DNA of 64,000 nt from Schizochytrium sp. TIO01 (GCA_004764695.1 SMSO01000014.1:633148-697147); one strand, 5' to 3'. Shown: positions 32,326-42,914, counted from the first letter of the stretch. The notes: generated from the sequence alone by a model not told the origin. A program made the numbers and translations.

Positions 32326-33190
32326 CAAACAGTTAATTAAAATGTAAGATTAGTTCCTCAAAGTTAGCTTTACTTTCTTTTTTCTTTTAGATTCTGTAAA
32401 TTCTCTTTTATGTTGTCGTATTGCTTTCCGAAGGAAAGTTGCTATATATCGTACTTTCTTTTTAGTTCGCGTACTGGATTTTTAGGCCTTTTACAGTATA
32501 TATTTTAGGTAAAGATCTAATAGATACTTTCCATGTTGTCTGAGTTCGCCCTTTCAAATCTAGTACTAATTGAAAATGCAATTCAACAAACAGAAGTGCA
32601 ACTTTTGTTCTTCTCTACTTTTTGAGCATGGTTTATTGTAAAGACTGCTATTCTTTTATATTAAAGGAACACTAGACGGTAAAATTACTTCCTATGGTAG
32701 CAGGAGCCTTCGTTTTGCTATGTTTAAAGGTGCTTTTCAACAAAAATATCTCCAAGCAACTTATACCGTTCATACATAGCTAGCAAAAATCTAAATTTGT
32801 TCCATTAACTCAAAAAGCATCTGTCAGAACAAGGAGGCGCCATAACTTCCATTTCGAGCTTCTGAGGTTTTCACAAAAGATCTAATAACACTAGGACACT
32901 TCTAAACCATTTAGCGGGTCAATCAGACTTCATTGCGTTCTGCTTTAGCATACTTCCTCCCTTCACTCTTGTCAACTCATCTGTACCAGTCCAGATTTGG
33001 TTGGTCTATGCAGGTCGGACTTTGATGCATACAAGACAGAAGGGGCAACCTTACAAACGAAATACACGAAAAAAAAACTAAAAAAAACTGGATAATTCTG
33101 GTCTTGAGTAATATGAGTGAAATGTTTTTTTTAATTCAGAAGTGGACTTTTTGCTGCATCAATTATAACTCCATGGGTGCAGGGGCATCA
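32326..33190. other. Convergent intergenic region
   Basis: AT-rich 3' flank of kinase 1 meeting the end of the candidate minus-strand gene. Poly-A-rich stretch at about 33065-33090. No gene seen. Confidence 0.5.
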
Positions 33191-33942
33191 TTAAACTCTC
33201 CTCTTTTCAATAAGCACTAAGGCTTTGACTGGTTGGGCTTGTTCCGCATTATTGACAATCTGTAAACCAAGGTTCCTGGAAGAATACCAGAGCGTCTTAG
33301 TGCGTAATACCGCACGCGAACTTAATACTTCAAATTCTGAGGATATGGCGTCCACGCCGTAGGACCATCTCGCATCCGCCAATACCAGGAATTTCACAGG
33401 GACCTCTGGAAGGTACACGGTCTTCTCCACGGAATAGGAGAACCAGCTCTTCGCCACAACTTTGCCATCTACAGCACTGGGGCCCGCCTGCCTACACGAT
33501 GAGTTCCCGTAGGTGACCTATACTGGCTTCTAGCGAGACCGCCATCTATCCTGCGGCCTCGTGAACCATTGGCATCTTTGCCAAGTTCTTCCTCGGGTTC
33601 TACTTCTCTAGGCCCCACTTCTTCGTTTTTTCCTATACTTGAATGATCCGCGGCTCCGCGCCGCTCCCCACAGCCGAGAGACTGCAAATGTCGAAATGAC
33701 GAGGCCAGCCACAGAGGTACCGGTGATAGCAACTCGCAGGTCTGACCTTCTTCGCACAGAAACGAAGTGAGACCAATGCTGAATTGTGCTAGCGCCGCGG
33801 TGCTTGGACAGTGAGATGGGGAATGTGGTTCTTGCGAAGAAGAGACTTGCCGAGTGAATGGTTTCGAGGAGCTCGATAAGTTCTCGGGATTAGTGTTGAT
33901 TCAGGATCCACAGAAGCTTGACTCACCCATTCTCGGGTCCAT
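33191..33942 (-). CDS. Candidate spliced small gene, membrane protein of unknown function
   Basis: No single frame covers this stretch, but coding-like segments chain together. ATG 33942 gives MDPRM, then a donor (GTGAGT at 33926) and a short intron of about 44 bp with a CTAAT branch-like site, ending CCCGAG at 33883. The next segment has no Met: ELIELLETIHSASLFFARTT, an Arg/Ser-rich stretch like a mitochondrial presequence, then a hydrophobic helix (VAITGTSVAGLVISTFAV). It continues as an acidic stretch (EVEPEEELGKDANG) only if one A of the A6 run near 33629 is dropped. It ends in a well-formed segment (YLPEVPVKFLVLADARWSYG) to TAA at 33191 if one C is added near 33480. Extra introns could replace these shifts. 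I recognise no family. Splicing and frame need transcript data. Confidence 0.4.
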
Positions 33943-34710
33943 TCCGCGCTGCGTGCCGCGCCGCGGGAAAGAAGGTCTTAGAGGTTGGCGAGGGGAAATC
34001 CGTTACGGCTGTTCAATGGTGTGATGCGCATCTGCAAATGACGCTAGAGCAGTGGTGAGGGCGGGAAATAGCGTGTTAGCTTGTGTTGTAGCTTTTATAA
34101 TTCGCCCGTATGGAAACCGATACAAGATGTTGCTGTCCTTTAGCAGAAGCGGGTGGGAATTGATCTGTTGGAATATGAGAGTTCTTCATCACGCTTTGAA
34201 TGCTTATTTATGGTAATTAACGGTGCCACGCGCAACTTATGTGGATTCGGAAGCGGAGGAATGGAAGTCTTGACAACCGATCCGCGTTCTATTACCATCA
34301 CTTATCACCCTAGTGGCGCGACTTGTGGGAGGATGTTTGACTCGATGCGGCCTGACATTGCTCAGCTTGCATCACCGACCAAATGCCTCGTCTAAACCCT
34401 TTTTGCAGTTTCAGAGGTTGATTTTTATGTTGCTTACTTGGCGAAGAATCTGCTGACGACAATTCCCCTGTAAACCTTCCTCGAAGAAGGCGAGGAGCTA
34501 TACTTGGGGTTTCAATCAATGAATAATCGTATCGGTGCCTTGGAGGAGTTCGAGCGTGTTTTTGGGGCCGGGCAAGCATACAGATATCCACGCGCTCAAA
34601 GTGCATCAAAAACACCCGTGGCACAGGAGTTGTCTTGTCGGCAGACTAAAACTGCAAGTACACAAGGCGTGGTACAGCGCGTGGTGCGCTGCAACCAGCC
34701 GGAGGTTGAT
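33943..34710. other. Divergent intergenic region before kinase 2
   Basis: Lies between the candidate minus-strand gene and kinase 2. The kinase 2 frame is open upstream of 34711 (an ATG at 34519), so part of this could be leader or an N-terminal extension. No separate gene supported. Confidence 0.45.
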
Positions 34711-36658
34711 ATGGGTAGTGGAGCTTCACGATTGCCAGAGAGTGGCGGAGCGCTGCTCGGTGAAGCAGTTTATAATCAGGGAGGATGGATGACGCAAAGT
34801 TACAGACAAAGACAAATGTCAAGACGCTCGAAAATTGGTGATACTCTCGCGTCTAGTTCGAAGGTGCAAGACAAAGTGCCACCAAGCCACGCAAGCAATA
34901 CTATTAGCAATAAAATCACTGCCTCTGCAAGGCACCTAGGTCCTTTTTATCGCAGTGGCGATACTTTACCATTGCGTGATGCTATACAAAATGCTCTCAT
35001 TGAGTCACAGCGCCCTACACCGTCAATTGCTCGCATGTGCTATGGCAGCATTGCCTCCTTTTACACAGCTGCTCAGGAACCTGAAAATAGTGCGAAGACC
35101 CACCTTGTCGGGGAAGGCTCGTCATGTAGGGTCTACGAAGGTATTAGAATACGAGATCATCGACATTTCGCTATTAAGCAGCTCAACCAAAAAGCTTCAC
35201 GAAAGGTCTTATTAAATGAGTTGAAGATTCTCCGGCAACTTGATCACCCCAACGTCATTCAACACTATGACACTTTCCTGGATGATATTGATATGACCGT
35301 CTATTTTGTTTTAGAATTTTGCGAGGGAGGGGATCTTTTTGACAACCTGAAGCGCAGGGGTCATTTCACAGAGCCTGCTGCAGCACGGATGTTGGTAAAG
35401 ATGTTTCATGCCGTTCAACATTTGCATTCCCTTCAAATTGCGCACCGCGATCTAAAACTTGAGAATTGGGTTATGCGTCGCAACAATGGCGATGATCTCG
35501 ACCCTGTACTTATTGACTTTGGGCTTAGCCACCAGCTCAAAGACCCAGCTGAGCGTATGTATGAATGTTTAGGTACTTCTTTTTATGTAGCACCCGAGAC
35601 TGTACGTAAAAATTATGGCCTCACCTGCGACGTTTGGGCTCTTGGTGTAATCACCTACATGGTTCTTTCCGGGAAAACTCCGTTCGGGGGTAAGGATGAC
35701 CAGGAGGTTCTGCATCGGATTTTGCATTGTAATGTAACTTTTATTAGCCCTGTGTGGACAACGGTGAGTTCTATGGCCAAAGATTTTATTTGCTCTCTGC
35801 TTAGGAAAAACCCCTGGAGAACGGCTTTCACTTGAGCAGGCACTAGAACACCCTTGGATGGTTCAGAACGCCGGGAAAAAGGTGGCAGCTTCATCAAACA
35901 TGGGATCAGCAGTTTATAAAGCTGCTCAAGTTCTATTGAATCAAATGTCCTCGTTTTTAGCTCTACCATTGCTTGTACGAACAACTCTCATTCTTTGGGC
36001 GAGCGATGGTCCATTGCGAAGCAATGAGATGATTTGCCAGAACTTCGAGTTATTATCCGAAAATTGTGCTGGTGGAGTCCCAAGCACTGTGCAAGATGTT
36101 TTGGTGGATGGTCGGGACAAGCGAGCTTTCTCAGAGATGTTTGACAAACTTTGTGATCTCTCTGAGTCACGACTATCCTTTCAGGTTTATAGCGCAATGT
36201 TTTTAAAGCCAGAAGATTTACCGAACTACAATGGTTGTGGGGAAACTATGAATCGAATCTTTGAAAGTCTAGCTGTAGGGGGAGAATTCATCACTGCAAT
36301 GAGCCTCAGAGCATGTTTAGGAGCAATTGATTCGAGTCCGCGGGCCAAAAGCATGGCAAACCGTACCCGAAAAAGTTCAAGCAGTGCTGTTTTTGTCGCG
36401 ATGCTTGAGGAGGTTTTTGATTCGGCAAAGGGCAAGGTGTCTCGATCTATGTTTTCTGCTTTGCTTCTTGGAAAGAAAGTACAGGTCACTGTTTCAGACC
36501 CCATGGAATACGAGCATGGACAGGTTGCCCATATTTCAGTTAATGAAAGCGACGGAGATGACGACGATGATATGATAGACTCCTCAATGGATCATCACAA
36601 TAGTATTAGCTCAGACCACCCGGAGATGCCCTCACAATCCGCAAGTAGAGTTTATTGA
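34711..36658 (+). CDS. CDPK-like Ser/Thr protein kinase 2, N-myristoylation motif, with +1 frame break
   Basis: Two frames join at the CCCC run 35811-35814. Dropping one C turns ...KNPWRTAFT-stop into ...KNPGERLSLEQALEHPWM, the normal end of a kinase domain, giving about 648 aa. I chose ATG 34711 because it yields MGSGASRLPES, an N-myristoylation signal matching MGNGAS of kinase 1. Kinase domain about 131-385: VGEGSSCRVYEG loop, FAIK lysine, HRDLKLEN (H245, D247), DFG at 269-271, APE. The C-terminal part (from 35858) has helical segments resembling degenerate EF-hands (VGGEFITAMSLRACLG; FDSAKGKVSRSMFSALLLG) without a full calcium-ligand set, then an acidic tail (SDGDDDDD). Without correction the protein stops at 35835 after losing the last kinase helix. 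It is a paralogue of the kinase at 30346. Kinase identity is certain; the cause of the break is not. Confidence 0.85.
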
Positions 36659-37052
36659 GGAAAGTATTAGCAGTCTTTGTTATTAATAAAAGTAAAATAT
36701 ATCTAAGTCATACCTCTGTAAAGTTCAACCTTCCCTGTACCTTTGTGATCTACGGTAAGACTTATCTAATGAAACGCACGGAGGTCGCTGTAGATCAATC
36801 TTATATTATCTTTCGAGCATCTTGATTGCTTTCGTTTTTTGTCGCTCGTTGTCTTAAGCAGGTTGCTCGAAATCATCATTACACAGAATCAAGTTTATGT
36901 GTTTGAAAGAAATGAAACTGGTTGAATTAGTTAAAGGTTACATCGTTACAAATAGTATTATGAAAAATGTGATGGGTCGTTGAATGAGCCTCTTTGCTGT
37001 TTCAGACATCTCAACTAGTTTAAAAGTAGAATATGAAAGCTGAATAACACTT
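36659..37052. other. Short convergent intergenic region
   Basis: 394 bp between the stops of kinase 2 (+) and FIBP (-). AT-rich; presumably both polyadenylation sites. Nothing else seen. Confidence 0.5.
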
Positions 37053-38882
37053 TCATTGAAGGTTTGAAGACTTGGAGTACAAGTGAAGGCAAATAGGAGA
37101 CATGACTTCCATATAAGCCAGCAGTTCAGGATTCATGACATTATGGCGCAAGAAGCTCCGGTTTGTAGCTTCGATGATATGACGAAAACCATTAAGTGGT
37201 AGCCCGGTACCAGACTGAATTGACTCACACAGCTCCTGGCTGATATCTTCAAAAAAGTCTCGTAACTCCTTGGCCTGTCCAAGTCCCGCACCGATACTCA
37301 CTAAGGATTTGACCCATGATTTGTAGCGACCTTTGTGACGTAATTTTTTGTAGCCATTAACCCATTTTGTGCCGACTGTATTTCCTAGGTCGCGCATTGC
37401 TGTTTTTACAATTTCATCAAGTAAATCTCTTGAATTTAATATATGCGACTTTGAATATCGCCAACGTGCAATTAAAGCGGGGCATATTTCTAAGGACGTG
37501 TTTCCTGGACGCAACAACAAGCTCGAAGTCTGTGTTCGCATTGGGATGCTTGCTTGATCAACAGCATTCCCGCTGAGGTTAGTACCACTTGTATTCTGCT
37601 GATCTTGTTGCAATTGTAAAAGATGTTGGTGAGAAGATGTAGATGGAAGAGGCTCACTAACAGAACCCTTTGCATTACCAGACGCTTTGGCAATCTGGCG
37701 AAGAGATCGAGTTTCGATGTCACTAGAATCGCTTTCCTCTGAGTCGTCCTGAGAGGCAGCCTCATCGTCATCTCCATTATCTGAAGACCCATCCTGCTGC
37801 TGATCAAGCACACCCTCTTCATCGCCAAGATGTGCGCCATCATCTGTACTGTTGCTAGGAGCAATCTGAATAGACTCAAAGTATTGGCGACCTGTAAATG
37901 TTTGCGGGTAGCTAGAGCTACCAGCAGAAGGGACCTCTGCTACCCAATGAATAAGCATAAGAGCTGCGCAATATTCCAGATCTCTTAAGGAGAGAAACAT
38001 GGTTCGTTTCTTTGCCGAAAGAGGGTGGAATTTGTTGAATAACAGGAAGATTATGCATGTGAACCGCTCCGCGAGTGCCCAAGGTAAATAATATTGGTCG
38101 GCAATAATACCGGTAATATTACCTTCAAAATTTCGTTCATCCAAAGACGAATAAATGCGCCGCAAGTTATCAAATTGGCGACGGCAATTTGGCAGCCGAA
38201 CATTTGTTGACTCTGCAACCTCATCAAGATCTTTTCGAGCTCGAGCAGTCAGCTTACGTCCCAAAATTTCTCGGTAAACGCGGTCATCGAACTCGTAATA
38301 CTTGCTCACTAGGTACTGCTGGACCCGAGGAGAGAGTTGAATCAACATCTGCCGGCGCAACAGGTGTGGCTGCAGAAGATACTCCTCCAGAAGCTCAAAC
38401 AAACGATACTGATCAACAGCATCACGATACAAGAATAGCAAGAGCTGGCGTTCATTTGCATCAGGTTCATTACCCAGAAGAGACCGCCGATAGTAAACGA
38501 CCTTATCCTCACGCAACCCCAACAGCCACAACTCGAAGATGGCAAGATTTAAGCCAACGGGTTCGGTCTGTGCTACGTGGAAAACCACTGTGGAATCATC
38601 TAGCGCTTCCTGGAGCATACGAGCAAGCTCTGCAAAGCTCCACTGCGGCGCTGCCGAATTTGATGCGGTTGTTGTTGGCATTGTAGTTCTTGAAGCACCG
38701 TTATTCTCCTCAAATTTCTGTTTTGAAGTTTGTTCAGGATTTGCTCCAAGCCCTAAAGACCTCGAAGACACGGTTGTAGCATCCCGCACCTCCTTAGGGT
38801 CCGCGACGTTCCTTGGAGCAGCAGCAGACTCTGCGCCCATGCCGGCCCCGGAGCGAGTTCGAAACGGGGTAGAAGACGCCAT
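37053..38882 (-). CDS. FIBP: FIBP family protein (FGF1 intracellular-binding protein homologue)
   Basis: 609 aa from ATG 38882 (context AAGATGG). The open frame continues upstream but without another ATG. The FIBP signature is clear: RYY-type motif in KYYEFDDRVYREILGRKL (about 194-211), then RKDLDEVAEST and CRRQFDNLRRIYSSLDE (about 233-249), with a helical N-terminal half to about 320 and a C-terminal half at about 485-600 (WVKSLVSIGAGLGQAKELRDFFED). Human FIBP has about 360 aa. The excess here is a disordered N-terminus of about 80 aa and an acidic Ser/Asp/Gln-rich insert at about 340-480 between the two halves. Animal FIBP was found as a partner of internalised FGF1. The family is far older than FGF, so its ancestral role must be different, and nothing here shows it. 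Divergent from the F-box gene. Confidence 0.9.
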   Translation of the reverse strand: MASSTPFRTRSGAGMGAESAAAPRNVADPKEVRDATTVSSRSLGLGANPEQTSKQKFEENNGASRTTMPTTTASNSAAPQWSFAELARMLQEALDDSTVVFHVAQTEPVGLNLAIFELWLLGLREDKVVYYRRSLLGNEPDANERQLLLFLYRDAVDQYRLFELLEEYLLQPHLLRRQMLIQLSPRVQQYLVSKYYEFDDRVYREILGRKLTARARKDLDEVAESTNVRLPNCRRQFDNLRRIYSSLDERNFEGNITGIIADQYYLPWALAERFTCIIFLLFNKFHPLSAKKRTMFLSLRDLEYCAALMLIHWVAEVPSAGSSSYPQTFTGRQYFESIQIAPSNSTDDGAHLGDEEGVLDQQQDGSSDNGDDDEAASQDDSEESDSSDIETRSLRQIAKASGNAKGSVSEPLPSTSSHQHLLQLQQDQQNTSGTNLSGNAVDQASIPMRTQTSSLLLRPGNTSLEICPALIARWRYSKSHILNSRDLLDEIVKTAMRDLGNTVGTKWVNGYKKLRHKGRYKSWVKSLVSIGAGLGQAKELRDFFEDISQELCESIQSGTGLPLNGFRHIIEATNRSFLRHNVMNPELLAYMEVMSPICLHLYSKSSNLQ

Positions 38883-39861
38883 CTTGTTACGTGAAGAAGG
38901 CCTCCTGCCGGAGAGTTCGGACACCTGGTTCTCTCGCAACAAAGGCGCGTGCGCCTAATCGGTCTACCCAAAGAGAGTCCAAAGTTGGCCTTGGGTTTTT
39001 ATCTCCAATTGACCTGCTTTGGTTTTCTCGCATGAGAGTTACAATTGTTTTATTTCGTTGTTTTTTCATCATAAAGCGAATGGTATCTTGTAACTATAGT
39101 GCAAAACTTGTTAATTGCCAAAGGGTAAATCTCAATTTGTGTAGCCTAGCTAGAGAAATAGTGCTCTATTTTGGTTGGTGTTGTTTAACTTCGAAGGTGC
39201 GGCGCTTATTCAATCTCAAACTACCATGGCATCGACAAGCAATCGATGCATGCATATATATATATATATATATATATTTGACTAGTAAGTTGCAAAACTA
39301 ATAATAATCGAATGTAGCCTGAGCAGCAACTCCGTGACATTCGTTTACACTATACACCAAACTTGTATTCCTCGTCGTTTCTTGAGAACACGTTCGGCAG
39401 ACGTATCAGCAATGTAAAAACTTGATTTTGTGATTTGCTGGCTCTGATAAAACTGGTGAAATGCTGGACAACATGAGATACACCTCCGCAGCACGTTTGG
39501 CGAACTTTCCGTACGCGGGTGGTCACACTCTTAATGAAAAATATGGTTGCACTTAAGTCAAATTTGTCAGGCCTCGATGCTGATTATGAAAATTTATGTG
39601 GTTCATAGACATTGTGTCTGGTTTGTTGCAATGTGATGGAATAGCAAATGAACTAGTGAGTCAAAATCAGTACTAGAGACAGAATACCTCTGCACTACTA
39701 TAGTTTTGTATATAAAACTCCTATTAACGAGTGTCTCCATTTGAAAACCCACCAAAATTGTAAAAGACAAAAGTGGACCATCAAAACAGCAACCAGCATC
39801 AAGTTGTTCAGGGCTTCTTCAACTATCCAAAAGAAACCAAAGTGCATTCTTCACAGACAAC
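38883..39861. promoter_or_regulatory. Shared intergenic region of divergent FIBP and F-box genes
   Basis: About 980 bp between divergent starts, so it should carry both promoters. It contains a (TA)n run at 39248-39278. No individual promoter element can be assigned. Confidence 0.35.
39248..39278. repeat. (TA)n microsatellite
   Basis: About 13 TA dinucleotides preceded by TGCATGCA. Confidence 0.9.
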
Positions 39862-41979
39862 ATGCGTGGCAGCGATGCCTTTCCCAGAGGTGCCGCGGCA
39901 GAAGAGTCTGGCCAAAAACCACCTCGACGAAGCCAGAAGTCGAGGCCTAGGCACGTGAGCAGACCGAAGCACAATGCCTCGCAGGAAAACCAAGGCACAC
40001 AAAGCACAACGTGCGTTAGGAAGAGTAGCGGGGGCAGGGGCCATCGTAGGTCTCAAAGGGGGCGCAAGAACTTCATAGCTAGCTTGCAGACGTCCAATGT
40101 GCCAGAACGTAACCAGACAGGCGAGCCAATCACATCTAGCAAAGCTTCTATAAAGCAAAAAGACCATTCATACGAATGTCAGAAGCAGAGACTTCAAGAT
40201 GTCAATCATTTATGTTCAAGTGGTGATGGTTCTTGTCGAGTTGCAAACAAATCAATTGAAATTACACGAAAGCAACTAGGAGGCCCAAGTCAACTGCAAA
40301 TACTCTCGGAGCCACTTCTTGCACACATCGTGTCCTATCTCGGTGAAATTCGGGATATTAGATCACTGAGAAGCACGTGCAATGCCTGTCTTGAGGCTGT
40401 AGTTCGTAATAGAGATGCATCTCTGATTGTCACTGGTCGGCATTCTGTAGAACATTGGAGTAAGATCAACCTTTCTTTCTTTGGAAAACAGTTTCGATTC
40501 CTCTCAATGCAAGTTTGTAATATTCCTTTGGATATATTCAACACCATGATCGAACGCCATTCCACAACGTTGCGTGGGATCGAGATGCTTAAAATTTATA
40601 CGTCTTTGGATACCATCTCACTGCTAACTCGACCCGAACGATATCCTGTGCTTCAAGAATTAAGTAGTCGGGGTCTGCAAGGGGTGAACCAGGTTCAACC
40701 TGAGACGGAACGCAAAATTCTGCATTTACGCAATCAAGGTACGGCATTTTCGTCTCTGTGTGCTGTTTCTCTTGTAAATATGATCCTAAGGGCTCCCTTG
40801 GTGCATGCGTTAATGTCCTGGGGGTGTATTGAAGAGGTTCACTTGGCTGGAAGTGAGATCTGTGATATGGACCAGTTCATGGAGTCCGAGCTTTCTGTTC
40901 CACAGGCAGCTTCTCAACTTCGTTCAATTGAGGCAACTTTTATTGACCAGACGATCATACATGCGCTGATTAGTCGCTTGCAAGGTGCCCAGCCTTGCAT
41001 TGTGAATTATTTGGAGCCAAATTCTGTGCCAAAGAACTGGGGTATTGGCATTGGTCGTCTCTGTGCTCGAAGTGGTGTAATGGCACGTGATAAATACGGG
41101 CGAAGTGTTCTCCATGTTCTGGCGATGGCAAGTAATCAGGAACGGCAACGTTTAAGCGAAGAAATGAGCATGGATGAATATTTTCAGTTACTGTTTCGGC
41201 TTGGAGCAGAGATTGAGCAGCGTGACAACAAATCACGAACAGCGCTGCATGTTGCATGTACCTACAATCAGCCAGCAATACTCCGTGCGCTTTACCATTC
41301 TTGTGAGCGTGGACCCTATAAAATAACTGAGGCAATGCTTTTAAAGACCGTTGGCGGCGAGACGCCTCTTTATGTAGCAGCATTGAAAGGGTTTAGTGAA
41401 ATGGTTCAAATCATGTGCAACTCTTTATCAAGATATGTAGCAGCTGCGCCTTCCACAATTCAGGTTCAAGTTCGCCACGATCTCGTTGAGAGACTTACGA
41501 ATACAGACTTATGGACTCCTCTGCACGGTGCAGCGGTTGGCGGACATATACAGTGCGCTGAGGCTTTGCTTGATTTCGGATTTCATCCTCAAATGAAGAC
41601 ACGAAACGGAGATACCACACTTCATATCGCCAGCTTTGCTGGCCATATTCCAATGCTCCGAACTTTGCTTTCCCGAGGTGGAAAATTGCATGCAAAAGAC
41701 GAGAAGGTTGCGAACAAAGCTCGGCATTCAGAGTGTGCTGATTTCGTTCGAGCAATCTTGGGAGATAAAAGATCTAACCATGTACAAAAAAATGATTCCT
41801 CTCAGCAGCGAGGATCTGGTGCAAATCGCCGACAGCGGCACAAAAATAAACTGCTCAAACAAGGAGATACAGGAAACTCTTTGAGTCGGCGTCAAATTCA
41901 TGCAAAATTCCCTACTCGCTACCAACAAAATCCTGACCAAGAGAGCAATACTCAGCAACGTGAGATAGAGGCCAGGTAA
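39862..41979 (+). CDS. F-box and ankyrin-repeat protein
   Basis: 705 aa from the first ATG. The N-terminus (about 1-140) is basic and disordered. An F-box-like motif at about 143-182 (LQILSEPLLAHIVSYLGEIR, then LRSTCNAC) should bind Skp1 of an SCF ubiquitin ligase. A middle region of about 220 aa has leucine-rich character. Ankyrin repeats run from about 411 to 620, with TPLH-type signatures: GRSVLHVLA (411), SRTALHVACTYNQPAIL (455), GETPLYVAALKGF (498), WTPLHGAAVGGH (548) and DTTLHIASFAGH (581). The first repeats are imperfect, with insertions. A basic Gln/Arg-rich tail follows. Inferred role: substrate adaptor whose ankyrin surface selects the target for ubiquitination. The F-box is weaker evidence than the ankyrins. 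It is divergently paired with FIBP. Confidence 0.8.
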   Translation: MRGSDAFPRGAAAEESGQKPPRRSQKSRPRHVSRPKHNASQENQGTQSTTCVRKSSGGRGHRRSQRGRKNFIASLQTSNVPERNQTGEPITSSKASIKQKDHSYECQKQRLQDVNHLCSSGDGSCRVANKSIEITRKQLGGPSQLQILSEPLLAHIVSYLGEIRDIRSLRSTCNACLEAVVRNRDASLIVTGRHSVEHWSKINLSFFGKQFRFLSMQVCNIPLDIFNTMIERHSTTLRGIEMLKIYTSLDTISLLTRPERYPVLQELSSRGLQGVNQVQPETERKILHLRNQGTAFSSLCAVSLVNMILRAPLVHALMSWGCIEEVHLAGSEICDMDQFMESELSVPQAASQLRSIEATFIDQTIIHALISRLQGAQPCIVNYLEPNSVPKNWGIGIGRLCARSGVMARDKYGRSVLHVLAMASNQERQRLSEEMSMDEYFQLLFRLGAEIEQRDNKSRTALHVACTYNQPAILRALYHSCERGPYKITEAMLLKTVGGETPLYVAALKGFSEMVQIMCNSLSRYVAAAPSTIQVQVRHDLVERLTNTDLWTPLHGAAVGGHIQCAEALLDFGFHPQMKTRNGDTTLHIASFAGHIPMLRTLLSRGGKLHAKDEKVANKARHSECADFVRAILGDKRSNHVQKNDSSQQRGSGANRRQRHKNKLLKQGDTGNSLSRRQIHAKFPTRYQQNPDQESNTQQREIEAR

Positions 41980-42722
41980 TTTCGATAAGGAGGACTGTGA
42001 TAATAGAGGAGCAAAGTTTTATTTCCTTAGTGTTGCTAATTTTCTAATTGCAAGATGCGAGACTCGAAAGAGTGAAGTTAACTGAGTGTTCCTCGAAGCC
42101 ATGTAATTTCCTCGAGTTGTATTTTTAATAAGTCTGTAAAGAAAGATTTCCAGTGCGTGCTTGATCTTAATCGGTATGTTCAGAGGACCAGCTTTTAAAA
42201 AAATCGATTTTGTCTGTTTGTTTTTGCATGTAAGAGTATGAATACCGTGCTTTATGAATTCTTCTTGGCTCATCGAAGAGGTCGCGTGCTACCTAATCCT
42301 GAACTCCCTCAAGACTCGATAGAAAACACCTTCTTTGCTCCACCACACCTATTACACGTCTCTCAACATTAGCAACTCTTAAGCCCATTTCGCTCCTTCC
42401 ACATATCTGCAGCAAACAAAAGCACACGCCGTAAAGCAGCAAAGGTCTCTCGCATGATATTATATTAAGGATTAGCATATTTTTCAGGGACACTAGCTCA
42501 CTCGTGTGATGGCAACAACCAAAAAACAAAACAAGAGAATATGTTGCGCACTAGCATTTAGACACCAAAGCTCCATAAAGAAAGCCAAGGCCTGGTTCAC
42601 GACGTTATGAAGGTATACATTTAAAGATGAGCATTACCAAAGCTAGACTTTTTGCAAACATAAGTGACCCGGACGTACTCGCTTGTTTGTTCTCTCTCTA
42701 TATGAAAGAATATACATAGGCC

Positions 42723-42746
42723 TATTATTATTATTATTATTATTAT
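42723..42746. repeat. (ATT)n microsatellite
   Basis: Eight ATT triplets. Confidence 0.9.
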
Positions 42747-42900
42747 ACTATGTCAATATTACTATTGCTATTTTAACATAAATTTAAGCTTTAAAAAAAG
42801 TGGAAAGGATAATAAAAATATTGGAAACGAATAGTCTAACCTATCTCACCTATTAATATCTTCTTCAGAAAAAGAAAAGAAAAGAAGAAATCACCAAGGA

Positions 42901-42914
42901 GGGGGGGGGGGGGG
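42901..42914. repeat. G14 homopolymer
   Basis: Fourteen consecutive G in an otherwise AT-rich context; the true length is uncertain in any assembly. Confidence 0.8.

Noticed and set aside
34504-34710. Upstream extension of kinase 2 (TTG 34504, ATG 34519)
   Set aside because: TTG is not a plausible start here. The ATG at 34519 is possible, but MGSGAS at 34711 matches kinase 1 and is preferred.
38883-38942. Twenty extra residues at the N-terminus of FIBP
   Set aside because: They begin with TTG. The first ATG is 38882, in a good context.
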